This document shows positions 29,055-38,290 of a DNA stretch of 64,000 nt, piece by piece; position 1 is the first letter of the stretch, and every line of letters begins with the position of its first letter. Under the pieces are notes generated by a model. That model made no database searches. It had not been told where the DNA came from and saw only the letters and a program-made list of their open reading frames with translations. Source of the stretch: Wolbachia endosymbiont of Diaphorina citri (GTDB lineage Bacteria; Pseudomonadota; Alphaproteobacteria; Rickettsiales; Anaplasmataceae); contig NZ_CP051265.2 in assembly GCF_013096535.2 (NCBI RefSeq), positions 806,001-870,000 on the forward strand, in the 5' to 3' direction. The position numbers and the translations under genes were made by a program.

Positions 29055-29777
29055 ATGTCACTGAATAAAACGATATACGAAGGTAAAGCCAAAGTCATTA
29101 TTGAAACTGAAGACTCATCAACTGTTATACAGTACTTTAAAGATGATGTTACAGCGTTCAACAAGGAAAAATATGAAATTATTGAGGGCAAAGGAATAAT
29201 TAATAATCATGTTAGTGCTTTTATCATGGAAAAGCTTGAAGAAGCAGGAATTAGCACGCACTTTATAAACACTCTAAACGAAAGAGAACAGCTAGTCAAA
29301 AAACTCAAGATAATACCTCTTGAGATAGTGGTTAGAAACATTGCAGCTGGCAGCTTTTGCAAACGTTTTAATATCAAAGAAGGTGAGACACTTACATCTC
29401 CTATAATCGAGTTTTTTTACAAAAATGATGACCTAGCCGACCCAATGGTGAATGAAAATCACATACTATATTTTGGTTGGTTATCCCATAAAGAAATGGA
29501 AGAAGTTAAAACTACAACTTTAAAGGTCAACAAAATCTTAGTCGACCTATTTTCAAATGCAAATATATATTTAGTTGATCTCAAGTTAGAATTTGGCAAA
29601 TTGATAAACAACAGCACTAAAATCATTTTAGCCGATGAAATCAGCCCTGATAATTGTAGGCTATGGGATAAAAATACGCATAAAAAGCTAGACAAAGATG
29701 TTTTCCGTTTAAATCTAGGAAACTTAAAGGAAGCATACTCAGAAGTTGCAAAAAGACTGTCAGTAAAGTTAGACTAA
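29055..29777 (+). CDS. purC: SAICAR synthetase
   Basis: PurC couples CAIR with aspartate using ATP, step eight of purine synthesis. The 240-residue protein has YEGKAKVIIE at the N-terminus, the IPLEIVVRNIAAGS and EFFYKNDDLADPMVNENHI motifs, and LADEISPDNCRLWD. Its length is typical of bacterial PurC. It converges on purM with a 4-base overlap of the two stops. Confidence 0.96.
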   Translation: MSLNKTIYEGKAKVIIETEDSSTVIQYFKDDVTAFNKEKYEIIEGKGIINNHVSAFIMEKLEEAGISTHFINTLNEREQLVKKLKIIPLEIVVRNIAAGSFCKRFNIKEGETLTSPIIEFFYKNDDLADPMVNENHILYFGWLSHKEMEEVKTTTLKVNKILVDLFSNANIYLVDLKLEFGKLINNSTKIILADEISPDNCRLWDKNTHKKLDKDVFRLNLGNLKEAYSEVAKRLSVKLD

Positions 29778-30811
29778 CTAAATACTACTCTATCAAGTGG
29801 AGAGTCACATGCCTCATCAAGTTTTCCAATAATCTCAATTTTTTCTCCACGTTTTTGGAAATGGCTTTCCACATCCTTCATATTATCGGGATCTACAATC
29901 AGTACTATACCTATGCCACAATTAAATGTTTTTAACATTTCTCTCTTTTCTATTTTGCCTTCTTCTTTCAGCCATAAAAATATATCTGGCCATTTCCAAG
30001 AATTAATATTTATGTCTACAAATAAATTTCCTGAGAGAATTCTTGGAATATTGTCTATTAACCCGCCACCTGTTATATGCGCAATGCCTTTTACCTTTGG
30101 CATAATAGGCAACAAAGAATCAACATATATCTTTGTTGGCTTAAGTAATATTTCACCCCAAGATTTATTATTCCATGGAGATATATCATTATAATTTATA
30201 CCTAAGCTTTTAAAAATATGGCGCACCAAAGAAAATCCATTTGAGTGAATTCCATTTGATTCTAAACCAACTACACAGTCACCTGCTTTCATTATACTAC
30301 AATTTGGAAGAATTTGCTTTCGATCAACAACACCAACCACAAACCCTGCAAGGTCATAGTGATTGTTACCATACATTCCAGGCATTTCTGCAGTTTCTCC
30401 ACCAACTAATGCTATTTTAGATTCCTTGCACCCTTCTGCAATGCCCTGGATTACAGACAATAAAACGTTTTTGTTTAAAACGCCTGTTGCAAAGTAATCA
30501 AGGAAAAATAAAGGTGTTGCTCCTTGTGCAAGTAAATCATTTACACACATTGCAACTAAGTCTATACCTATAGTATCATGCTTATTCACCTCTTGAGCTA
30601 TTAATAGTTTTGTGCCCACTCCATCAGTTGAGGAAACAAGTACTGGATGGTCGTATTTCTTACTCAGCGAAGAAAAGTCAAACAATGCAGAAAATGATCC
30701 TACTTCACTAATTACTTCTTCTCCTTTAGTCTTTTCAATAATAGGTTTAACTTTTTTTATTAGTTCATTATATAGTTTAAGGTCTATTCCAGATTTAGCA
30801 TAAGTATTCAT
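29774..30811 (-). CDS. purM: AIR synthetase (phosphoribosylformylglycinamidine cyclo-ligase)
   Basis: PurM closes the imidazole ring in step five of purine synthesis. The 345-residue protein shows TYAKSGIDL, VSSTDGVGTKLLIA, GIDLVAMCVNDLLAQGATPLFFLDY, GGETAEMPGMY and GLESNGIHSNGFSLVR, in family order. It starts at ATG 30811, well spaced from the ChpT-like gene transcribed in the other direction. Confidence 0.96.
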   Translation of the reverse strand: MNTYAKSGIDLKLYNELIKKVKPIIEKTKGEEVISEVGSFSALFDFSSLSKKYDHPVLVSSTDGVGTKLLIAQEVNKHDTIGIDLVAMCVNDLLAQGATPLFFLDYFATGVLNKNVLLSVIQGIAEGCKESKIALVGGETAEMPGMYGNNHYDLAGFVVGVVDRKQILPNCSIMKAGDCVVGLESNGIHSNGFSLVRHIFKSLGINYNDISPWNNKSWGEILLKPTKIYVDSLLPIMPKVKGIAHITGGGLIDNIPRILSGNLFVDININSWKWPDIFLWLKEEGKIEKREMLKTFNCGIGIVLIVDPDNMKDVESHFQKRGEKIEIIGKLDEACDSPLDRVVFS

Positions 30812-30948
30812 AACGCCTTCATAAATCTTATAATTATTAATACTACATTAATGCTTTGACACAAAAAGCGCAACGAAACTTTCTCTTAAATTGACTACTA
30901 CATGCCTACCAATATAGGGTTAACTTAAATCATTTATACTTTTATCCA

Positions 30949-31574
30949 ATGAATAAAAACATAATGTTAATAACAGAGTGCCTATCAGGACGAATTCTTC
31001 ATGATTTTGCTAGTTCTATGCAAGGAATAGTGGGTGGATTGGAAGAGCTTGAAGAAAACAACCCTAATATGCAAAACGAAGCATTGTCATTGCTTAAAGA
31101 AAGCTCCGATGATTTAATATATAAATATAAAGTTATGAAGCAAGCGTATTCTCATTCATCAGATAATTGCAGCTTTGTTAAGACTAAATCCAATATAGAA
31201 AATTATTTATTAAAAAAAAAGTAAAGCTTCAGTGGAGAGTAAGTGAATGTCCTACAGAAAACTTAATTGAAAAAATAAATAAGATAATTTCCAATATGGT
31301 GATAACTATAATCAGTGCAGTGGCACAAATTGAATTAGTGTCTATTTTACTGACTAAAACAGAAGATAAAACACTACTCACTATAAAAGTAGTAAATGAA
31401 CATAAATCAATAAGTACATTATTAGTGAGCAAATTAACAAAAAAAAATGATATTCGTTTGGATACAAAAGACATTATTATCTATATGACTTCTTTACTGT
31501 TAGAACAGTATAACACTAAAATCAATTGCACTTGTGAAAGTAATTCACTGAATATAGGCTTAACTATAACTTGA
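30949..31574 (+). pseudogene. ChpT-like histidine phosphotransferase, split by a frameshift at an A9 tract
   Basis: The first frame (30949-31224, 91 residues) reads like the dimerisation helices of the alphaproteobacterial histidine phosphotransferase ChpT, with the phospho-accepting histidine as H18 in RILHDF and EELEENNPNMQNEALSLLKESS. A run of nine A residues at 31212-31220 is followed by GTAA, which stops translation. Adding one A restores a frame (VKLQWRVSECPTENLIEKIN) running to the TGA at 31572-31574 that looks like the second, ATPase-like domain. ChpT relays phosphate from CckA to CtrA in the cell cycle. Possible readings are a real pseudogene, a sequencing error, or rescue by slippage on the A-run. 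Confidence 0.65.
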
Positions 31575-31901
31575 GGTGGCTTCATATTTCATAAAAAGGA
31601 ATCGATACTATAAATTTGAATCTTGGATAAGGAAAGGAAAAATTTTGTGGAGTAACTTAGACATAAAATCTGTAGTTAATTTCTCTTTGAAAGTTACAGA
31701 TTGCTAAAAATACTTAAATAACTAAGTTTTATAACTTTGTACCAATAAAACTATTCCTACCTTTAATTATCAAACAGTAATGTATAGAACTACAAATTTT
31801 TGCATATTAAGGAACCTTTTAAGCGCCTATTTAAGTTGCACATCTGGCTACTGCAATCTCTCACTTTCAAGGTAAAGTACCTTATTACCAAAAAATTAAA
31901 T
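31575..31901. other. 327-bp AT-rich gap, nothing recognised
   Basis: No open frame of note, RNA gene or repeat is visible between the ChpT-like gene and the convergent CorC/HlyC-like gene. No strong hairpin was found by eye. Confidence 0.5.
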
Positions 31902-32720
31902 TTAATTTTTGTAATCACTTAAGTCTAGTATTATTTTGTTAATATATCGTTCATTTGCATCCTTGATGATAAACTTTATACCATTTTTATAACTTATGAC
32001 TTCATCCACAGAAGGTATTTTACCAGCAATTGAAAGAATCAAACCACTAAGTGTGGCGTAATCTTCTTCAGAGTCACGCAACTCTATTTTTAGACTTTCT
32101 TCTATATCCTTTATAAGGGTCCTTGCTGACATTTCAAACTTACTTTGAGATAATTCAGTAATGGTGTATTCTGAATTTACCTCATTCCCGTTATCAATGT
32201 TTGGTATTAATTCTTCTATAAGATCAGTCATTGAAATTAAACCATCAGTTCCACCATGTTCATCCAACACAATAGCTAAATATAATTTAGAAGATTTCAT
32301 CATAACAAAAAGATCTGTTGTTTTCATCGAAGCTGGAACAAACAGTATATTTTGTTTAATATCTTCCAGGTTAAAATTTTCATTCCTATTGAAAATAACA
32401 TCTTTTACGTAAAAAAAGCCTGTTACGTTGTCAAAGTCATTTATATAAATTGGTATTTTAGTGTAGCAAGTTTTTTTCACCTTCTTTATTAACTCATCCT
32501 TACTTGATTTAATGTCTACTGAGCATATTTCCTTACGTGGAGTCATTATATCCATGATACTACAATCACGGAATTTTAATAGACTATTAAGTATGTCAAG
32601 ATCTGACAGATCACCCATTAATGCCTCAGTCGCACACTTTTTTAACACAGAAGTTTTATTGAAGAGGAAGAGAAAAGTTCTGTATACTATTTTTTCTACT
32701 AAGGTTCTTTTCTTATTCAA
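31902..32720 (-). CDS. CBS-domain protein of the HlyC/CorC (TlyC) family
   Basis: This 272-residue protein has a pair of CBS motifs (CSIMDIMTPRKEICSVD and NILFVPASMKTTDLFVMMKSSKLYLAIVLDEHGGTDG) and a C-terminal CorC_HlyC domain (SGLILSIAGKIPSVDEVISYKNGIKFII-like). Family members without the membrane domain resemble E. coli CorC and rickettsial TlyC, linked to Mg2+/Co2+ handling or membrane damage, but the true role is not settled. It borders the probable replication origin, as the CBS gene does next to the published Wolbachia origin. Confidence 0.88.
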   Translation of the reverse strand: MNKKRTLVEKIVYRTFLFLFNKTSVLKKCATEALMGDLSDLDILNSLLKFRDCSIMDIMTPRKEICSVDIKSSKDELIKKVKKTCYTKIPIYINDFDNVTGFFYVKDVIFNRNENFNLEDIKQNILFVPASMKTTDLFVMMKSSKLYLAIVLDEHGGTDGLISMTDLIEELIPNIDNGNEVNSEYTITELSQSKFEMSARTLIKDIEESLKIELRDSEEDYATLSGLILSIAGKIPSVDEVISYKNGIKFIIKDANERYINKIILDLSDYKN

Positions 32721-32774
32721 TTTATTCCCTTTAATGGTGAAAATGTCTTTAGATCAGATCTATCAAGAAAACTG

Positions 32775-32792
32775 TTATTAAATGTTTAATAA
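32775..32792. repeat. 18-bp AT palindrome in the origin region
   Basis: TTATTAAA and TTTAATAA flank a 2-base centre, next to the first DnaA box. It could be a site for a symmetric DNA-binding protein or a terminator-like hairpin for hemE-side transcripts. Confidence 0.45.
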
Positions 32793-32795
32793 GCA

Positions 32796-32804
32796 TGTGA
32801 ATAA
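32796..32804 (-). promoter_or_regulatory. DnaA box (TTATTCACA)
   Basis: Matches TTATNCACA on the minus strand. Confidence 0.6.
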
Positions 32805-32953
32805 TGTCAAATTAATTTGTGAATTATTTGTTAATATAAAATACTAACAATTGATCAACAACTTTCTCAACGACATATACATAATTGTGTAACAATACAT
32901 GATAGTAAAGTATTTTACGTAAAAGAAAATTACTAACATTACAAATATCTTAC

Positions 32954-32962
32954 TTATACACA
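32954..32962 (+). promoter_or_regulatory. DnaA box (TTATACACA)
   Basis: Matches TTATNCACA on the plus strand, like the R4 type of E. coli oriC. Confidence 0.65.
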
Positions 32963-33008
32963 TAAATTATAAGGCAAAATCAATAGTATATAGAAGTTAT
33001 TAACATAT

Positions 33009-33017
33009 TTATCCACA
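33009..33017 (+). promoter_or_regulatory. Consensus DnaA box (TTATCCACA)
   Basis: Perfect high-affinity DnaA box, 106 bases before the hemE start. Confidence 0.7.
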
Positions 33018-33122
33018 AGTTAAGTAACACTAATTTTTACTGAATTTTAAGTTAATAACAATTTATTGATAGAACTATTATTACTACTATACTTTAGTAT
33101 AGAAAAAAGTAGATAAAATAGA

Positions 33123-34139
33123 TTGGAAAGCAACAAACCAACGATAGTAAGAATTATTAAGCAGAATAAGCCAAATGAAAAAGTACCTATTTGGTTAATG
33201 CGCCAGGCTGGTAGATCTCTTCCTGAGTATCGCAAAGCCGTAGAAAAAACGAGTAATTTCATGGAGATATGCTATAGCATAGATTTAGTGGTAGAGCTGA
33301 CGCTACAGCCAATAAAAAGATTTGATATGGACGCAGCCATAATTTTTTCAGACATTTTAATAATAGCTGACGTTTTAGGTTGTGATGTGAATTTTGTTCG
33401 CGGTGTGGGTCCAATAATAAAACCTGTGAAAAGCTCTGAGGAGTTAAAAAATTCACAAGAATTTGAAACTAAAACCTTTCCAATCTTAAATGCCATCAGG
33501 AAAGTAAGAAGCCAATTATCAGAGGAAAAGTCCCTTATAGGCTTTGCTGGAGGGCCGTGGACGGTAGCTTCCTACATCATAGAGGGTGGTAGTAGTAAAA
33601 CTTTTTCTAAAGTATTACATTTCTGTTCCCTAGAACTAGAAGAAGTAATTAAAAAAATAACAGAAGCGACAATTATTTATCTAATCAAACAGATAGAGTT
33701 TGGAGCAGATATTATTCAGTTATTTGACAGCAATGCTGGTATATTGCAGGGAGAACTGTTTGAAAGGTATGTAATCAAGCCAACAAAGAAAATTGTTTCA
33801 GCAATAAAGAATAAGTTTCCTGATTTTCCTATAATAGGTTTTCCGCGCTCTGCTGAAAATCTTTATACAGATTACTGCGAGCAAACAGGTATATCTGCAG
33901 TAAGTATAGATTATAATGTTCCAATAGAATGGGCGAAAGAAAATCTAAAAATTCCTCTGCAAGGGAACCTTAATCCTAGTCTTTTGGCCTACAATAAGTC
34001 AGAAGCAATTGAAGAAGCAAAGCGTATAATAGATTGTTTTAGAGGGTTACCTTTTATATTTAATCTCGGACATGGAGTGCTTCCTGATACTCCGGTTGAA
34101 AATATTGCTGCATTAGTGGACCTGGTAAGAAACTACTAA
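33123..34139 (+). CDS. hemE: Uroporphyrinogen decarboxylase
   Basis: HemE converts uroporphyrinogen III to coproporphyrinogen III in haem synthesis. The 338-residue protein has [55 protein letters not shown] and [14 protein letters not shown]. The frame has no ATG before the M of LMRQAGR, so the gene most likely starts at the TTG of 33123, as the N-terminal residues fit the family. It is the first gene right of the probable origin. Confidence 0.95.
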   Translation: MESNKPTIVRIIKQNKPNEKVPIWLMRQAGRSLPEYRKAVEKTSNFMEICYSIDLVVELTLQPIKRFDMDAAIIFSDILIIADVLGCDVNFVRGVGPIIKPVKSSEELKNSQEFETKTFPILNAIRKVRSQLSEEKSLIGFAGGPWTVASYIIEGGSSKTFSKVLHFCSLELEEVIKKITEATIIYLIKQIEFGADIIQLFDSNAGILQGELFERYVIKPTKKIVSAIKNKFPDFPIIGFPRSAENLYTDYCEQTGISAVSIDYNVPIEWAKENLKIPLQGNLNPSLLAYNKSEAIEEAKRIIDCFRGLPFIFNLGHGVLPDTPVENIAALVDLVRNY

Positions 34140-34186
34140 AACTCTTGTATGAAAAGCCTTTATGAGGGTGGAATGAAAACCTTACT

Positions 34187-34465
34187 TGACAAACCTTCCC
34201 ACTTTTCCTACCATATCAGTAAGAGTATTTATCCTTATTTTTGGGCTCAATAACAAAATTCAGTAAAAAAACTCAAATATTTATTGGCAAATTACATAAA
34301 ATTATAGCGGCTGCATGTCTTTTTTATTTTTTCTACATTCAGCCAAATCGCGCTTATTTTAAGCGTTAGCACATTATTACAATGCCAATTTACATTATTA
34401 TAGGGTCAAAACTCGCTATACGGGGATTTATTTGCCTTTTTAAATTTATTAAGCTTTTTAATATC
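34187..34465 (+). repeat. Dispersed intergenic repeat, copy C
   Basis: It is nearly identical to copy B in its first 40 bases and shares all internal blocks, including GCGGCTGCATGTC, TTCTACATTCAGCCAAATCG, TAGCACATTATTACAA and GGGTCAAAACTCGCTATACG. It fills the hemE-aspC gap, ahead of the aspartate aminotransferase promoter region. Confidence 0.8.
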
Positions 34466-34577
34466 TATAGTTAATATATTTAAGAGTACAAAAATACCAA
34501 CCTTTATGTAAAATAATAAAACTTCTAGCTTTTTTGTTGTGTAGAGTTTATCATTTTTATTTAACTTTAGTGAGATT

Positions 34578-35771
34578 ATGTCAGACCTTGCAAAGAGGAT
34601 GTCTCTGATAAAACCATCGCCTACAATCGCTGTGACCGATAAGGCAAACAGATTAAAAAGCGAAGGAAAGAAAATTTGCGTTTTAGCTGCGGGAGAGCCG
34701 GATTTTGACACTCCAGATCATATAAAAAAGGCAGCTATTCAATCGATAAATGAAGGCAAAACTAAATATACTGCTGTTGATGGAACGCGTGAGCTTAAAG
34801 AGGCGATAATCAATAAGTTAAAAAGGGATAACATTCTAGAATACACACTTAGCCAAATCTGTGTTGGTGCTGGTGCTAAGCAGGTGTTATTCAATTTGTT
34901 CATGGCAACAATTAACCCTGGGGATGAAGCTATAATACCAGCTCCTTATTGGGTTTCATATGTTGATATGGTAAGTCTTTTTGGCGGACTGCCAGTTGTT
35001 GTAGAGTGCAAACAAAACTTTAAGCTGATACCGGAGTTACTGGAAAGCAATATAACTGAGAAAACTAAGTGGTTAATTCTCAACTCACCAAATAATCCAG
35101 CAGGAATTGTCTATACATATGATGAATTGAAAAGCATAGCGCAAGTATTGCTTAAACATCCACATGTGAATGTTGTTACAGATGATATTTATGAGCACAT
35201 AGTATACGACGAAAAGTTTTTTACCATTGCTCAGGTTGAGCCAAAACTTTATGATAGAGTTTTTGTGGTCAATGGAGTATCAAAAGCCTATGCAATGACG
35301 GGCTGGAGAATAGGCTATATTGCAGGCAGGAGTGATGTGATAAAAGCTATTTCTACACTGCAGTCTCAAAGTACTTCTAACCCAAACTCGATAGCACAAG
35401 CAGCAGCAGTTGAAGCGTTAAACGGTGATCATAGTTTTTTGAAAGAAAGAACAAAAATCTTTAAGGATCGTAGAGATTTTGTAGTAAAAAAGCTAAATTC
35501 TGCTTCAGGATTGTCAGCATCTATTCCACAAGGTGCATTCTATTTGTTTGTCGCATGTGAAGGTTTATTGGGTAAGAGCACGAAAAGTGGTAAAGTAATA
35601 AATAGTGATCTTGATTTTGCTGAATATTTGTTGGAAGACCATTTAGTTGCTGTTGTTCCAGGAATTGCGTTTGGTCTGAAAAATTTTATCAGAATTTCTT
35701 ATGCAACCTCTCAGGAACAATTAGAAATTGGATGTAATAGTATTATTAAAGCATGTGAAATGCTAAGTTAA
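34578..35771 (+). CDS. aspC: Class I aspartate aminotransferase
   Basis: This 397-residue PLP enzyme of fold type I interconverts aspartate and oxaloacetate with glutamate/2-oxoglutarate. It has IKPSPTIAVTDKANRLKSEG, AAGEPDFDTPDHIK, LNSPNNPAGIVYT, the PLP lysine in VNGVSKAYAMTGWRIGY and FRISYATSQEQL-type C-terminal binding residues. It is closest to the prokaryotic Ib subgroup (as in Rhizobium AatA). It would supply aspartate for lysC and purC. The start has GTGAG 5 bases upstream. Confidence 0.93.
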   Translation: MSDLAKRMSLIKPSPTIAVTDKANRLKSEGKKICVLAAGEPDFDTPDHIKKAAIQSINEGKTKYTAVDGTRELKEAIINKLKRDNILEYTLSQICVGAGAKQVLFNLFMATINPGDEAIIPAPYWVSYVDMVSLFGGLPVVVECKQNFKLIPELLESNITEKTKWLILNSPNNPAGIVYTYDELKSIAQVLLKHPHVNVVTDDIYEHIVYDEKFFTIAQVEPKLYDRVFVVNGVSKAYAMTGWRIGYIAGRSDVIKAISTLQSQSTSNPNSIAQAAAVEALNGDHSFLKERTKIFKDRRDFVVKKLNSASGLSASIPQGAFYLFVACEGLLGKSTKSGKVINSDLDFAEYLLEDHLVAVVPGIAFGLKNFIRISYATSQEQLEIGCNSIIKACEMLS

Positions 35772-35819
35772 CTTTTTAATATTCTTATGTATAATATTTC
35801 AGTAAGATAGAGTTGATTT

Positions 35820-36137
35820 ATGGCGTGGGTATATTTGCTATTAGCTGGTTTGGTTGAAATAATATGGACCACAGCACTGAAATATAGCAATGGCTTTACT
35901 CGTGTTATACCTGTAGTAATTATTTTAGTTAGCGGTTCTGTAAGTCTTTACTGGCTATCGTTAGCAATGAAGTCTATCCCCCTTGGAACATCTTATGCAG
36001 TTTGGACTGGTATAGGCTCTATAGGTGCAGCGATAATAGGAATAATGTTTTTTAATGACCCAGTAAATTTTGGGCGTTTATTTTCCCTTGCTTTGGTAGT
36101 GCTGGGTATTATAGGATTAAAAGTATTTTCCAATTAG
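35820..36137 (+). CDS. Small multidrug resistance (SMR) transporter, SugE/Gdx-like
   Basis: It encodes 105 residues with four hydrophobic helices. The first carries the conserved glutamate in GLVEIIWTTALKYSNGFTR; GFTR after it and WTGIGSIGAAIIGI in helix three point to the SugE/Gdx guanidinium-exporter side of the SMR family rather than EmrE. It would work as an antiparallel dimer in the inner membrane, exchanging a small cation for protons. It is 48 bases after aspC and may be co-transcribed. Confidence 0.88.
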   Translation: MAWVYLLLAGLVEIIWTTALKYSNGFTRVIPVVIILVSGSVSLYWLSLAMKSIPLGTSYAVWTGIGSIGAAIIGIMFFNDPVNFGRLFSLALVVLGIIGLKVFSN

Positions 36138-36153
36138 GAAAAGTTAAGTACGT

Positions 36154-36666
36154 CTATTTTACCATCTCAGGACTTTCTACTAAAGTTGCCTTGGATTTTT
36201 CGGTTCTTGAAGAGGGCATTCCTATTGATTTAGCAAGTACCTTTCTGATGTTCAATGTTTCATTTTTCTCATTTTGTTGAATTAAGTTAATATCGTTTAT
36301 TTTATTCATTAAATCTTTTCCTTCCTTTAAAATTTTTAAATCGCTTTCGTTGATATGATGTTCATTTTTAAATTCTGCAACGATTTCTTTCTTCTTTGGA
36401 TGAGTATTCAGAAATTCTAATATCTGGTGTTTAGCAACAGCTTGAATAAATTTCTTATCGTGAAATATTGAATTGTTATGTAGTTCTTCTAGGCTTTTAT
36501 CATATTGTTTTGCTTCGTTTACAGTAAGTTTTATTATTTCTTCTGTGCTACTTAAAAGTTCCCTGTATAACTTGTCGTATCTATTGCCTGTGTGTGCGGC
36601 AAATGTTTGTTCAATGTATTTTGTTATGTAGTTTTGTAGCGTATTGTCTATTGTACCTATGTTCAT
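36154..36666 (-). CDS. Unknown soluble protein
   Basis: This 170-residue, mostly helical, lysine- and glutamate-rich protein has no membrane segment or signal. AAGGTGAG lies 4 bases before the ATG, giving good support for the start. The C-terminal 25 residues (SSRTEKSKATLVESPE) look disordered. I recognise no domain. It converges on the SMR gene and has no partner on its strand. Confidence 0.65.
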   Translation of the reverse strand: MNIGTIDNTLQNYITKYIEQTFAAHTGNRYDKLYRELLSSTEEIIKLTVNEAKQYDKSLEELHNNSIFHDKKFIQAVAKHQILEFLNTHPKKKEIVAEFKNEHHINESDLKILKEGKDLMNKINDINLIQQNEKNETLNIRKVLAKSIGMPSSRTEKSKATLVESPEMVK

Positions 36667-36807
36667 TCACTCACCTTGCTTTTATATTATATTTTACACA
36701 CAAAAAGGTTAATATTTAGTTAACTACAGCGTTTCTGATACTGAATTTCATTAAAAATTATATTATTTAAAGTATAATCGGTATCACGAAATAAAAGCGT
36801 AAGTAAA

Positions 36808-36963
36808 ATGAATTTTGTAACAAAACTAAAACTTATAGTAAAAAAAATAAAGCTTAAGATGAACAAGGGTAAAATTATAAAAATCCTTATCATCTGTGGT
36901 ATAATTTTTTTCATATACCTTATCCATGAACCAGTTATAGATATGCTAAAAGGTCTCTTTTAA
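36808..36963 (+). CDS. Possible 51-residue single-span membrane protein
   Basis: This frame encodes a lysine-rich N-terminus followed by one hydrophobic helix (IIKILIICGIIFFIYLI), a plausible small inner-membrane protein oriented N-in by the positive-inside rule. The opposite strand also has a 64-codon hydrophobic frame (36720-36914), which is the kind of shadow expected of such a helix. No strong ribosome binding site is seen. Confidence 0.4.
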   Translation: MNFVTKLKLIVKKIKLKMNKGKIIKILIICGIIFFIYLIHEPVIDMLKGLF

Positions 36964-37054
36964 GAAAGATACTCGGATTAGAGTAGCTATTTACAAAAGT
37001 GTTGCTCCTTGCTGATAAAATACCTATAATTCTGTTTTTTAGGTAATATTAGGA

Positions 37055-38290
37055 TTGCAGAGAAACTTTTTCATATGGTTGCTAGCATCACTATTTTATG
37101 CATACCAGTATATATTGCGTGTAATTCCAAATATAATCGCGCCTGAATTAATAACAAAATTTAACATAAGTATTACAGATGTTGGTCAATTTGGTGGGCT
37201 ATATTATATAGGCTATACGCTTGCTCACATACCTGTTGGTCTTGCCCTTGATAGATTTGGGCCAAAGTTTGTTTTACCTGCGTGTATTGTCTTAACATTT
37301 GCTGGAACATTGCCGCTAATATGCTTTGATCAGTGGTATTACTCAATACTTGGTAGAATGATTGTTGGAGTTGGGTCATCTGCTTCAGCAATTGGGCTTT
37401 TCAAAGTTGCAAGCATGTATTTTTCACAAGAAAAATCAGCAAGGATGGCTAGCTTATCTATAATAATAGGGTTACTGGGAGCTATTTATGGTGGATTACC
37501 TCTAGACTTCTTGCTCAATAAATTTGGTTGGAATTATGTTATATACACTTTCTCAGCGTTTGGTTGCTTGCTCGCCCTACTTTTATTCTTAATAACGCCA
37601 AATTCTAACATAGAGGAGAGTAGAAATGACAACATACTTCAAGATTTAAAAACTGTACTTTTCAATAAACATATCATTCTAATCAGCTTTTTTGGGGGCT
37701 TGATGGTTGGGCCACTAGAAGGTTTTGCTGATGGTTGGGCAAAAGCGTTCTTATGTGAAGCATATCAAATGACCGGAGATTTGGCATCTTCACTTTCCTC
37801 TCTCATGTTTATAGGTATGGGAGCTGGATCATTCTTTCTCGCTTATTTACTGGAGAAGTATCCAGACAAACATTACGAGGTGATTATTGCGTGTTCTTTT
37901 GCAATGATCGCTAGCTTCCTCTTGCTTTTTACACAATTTGGCGGTTTATATATTGCATTACCTACACTTCTTGTTATCGGCTTTGCATCTGGGTATCAGG
38001 TAATTACTATTTACAAGGCAATAAGTTATGTAAACAATAACTTGGTAGGCTTAGCCACAGCTGTATCAAACATGATAGTTATGGTTTTTGGCTATTTTTT
38101 TCATACTGGAATTGCAAAAATAATAGACTTATGTTGGAATGGAACGGTAATACAAGGAAATCCTGTGTATGGTACTGAGTTACTAGTAAAAGCAATATCA
38201 ATTATTCCTGTATGTTTGCTTTTGGCTGTTTTTGGATTTATGTGGTTAAGGAAAAGGTCTTATGACAATTGCTTCAGAAAGGATTTGTAA
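37055..38290 (+). CDS. Major facilitator superfamily transporter
   Basis: This 411-residue protein has 12 predicted membrane helices. MFS marks include the loop 2-3 motif [14 protein letters not shown] (a G-x-x-x-D-R-x-G-x-K/R type motif), [22 protein letters not shown] in helices 4-5 and [10 protein letters not shown] in the second half. The start is most likely the TTG at 37055, since the frame has no ATG before the first helix and the first residues already fit it. It ends 29 bases inside glyA. The substrate cannot be told from sequence; rickettsial relatives include proline/betaine-type and metabolite importers. Confidence 0.85.
   Translation: MQRNFFIWLLASLFYAYQYILRVIPNIIAPELITKFNISITDVGQFGGLYYIGYTLAHIPVGLALDRFGPKFVLPACIVLTFAGTLPLICFDQWYYSILGRMIVGVGSSASAIGLFKVASMYFSQEKSARMASLSIIIGLLGAIYGGLPLDFLLNKFGWNYVIYTFSAFGCLLALLLFLITPNSNIEESRNDNILQDLKTVLFNKHIILISFFGGLMVGPLEGFADGWAKAFLCEAYQMTGDLASSLSSLMFIGMGAGSFFLAYLLEKYPDKHYEVIIACSFAMIASFLLLFTQFGGLYIALPTLLVIGFASGYQVITIYKAISYVNNNLVGLATAVSNMIVMVFGYFFHTGIAKIIDLCWNGTVIQGNPVYGTELLVKAISIIPVCLLLAVFGFMWLRKRSYDNCFRKDL

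Larger units (their letters stand above)
32721..33122. other. Probable chromosomal replication origin (oriC)
   Basis: This 402-bp, very AT-rich gap lies between the CBS-domain gene and divergent hemE, the setting described for oriC in Wolbachia and relatives. It has three matches to the DnaA box TTATNCACA: 32796-32804 (minus), 32954-32962 (plus, TTATACACA) and 33009-33017 (plus, perfect TTATCCACA), besides one-mismatch sites such as one near 32819. An 18-bp palindrome lies at 32775-32792. I found no exact TTAA-N7-TTAA CtrA box. Context and box count make it likely, but no skew was calculated. Confidence 0.75.

Noticed and set aside
32721-33122. Exact CtrA boxes (TTAA-N7-TTAA) in the origin region
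   Set aside because: I checked the TTAA sites and found none at the required spacing; degenerate sites cannot be judged by eye.
36720-36914. 64-codon hydrophobic minus-strand frame
   Set aside because: Likely the antisense shadow of the small plus-strand membrane ORF at 36808-36963, and it has no ribosome binding site.
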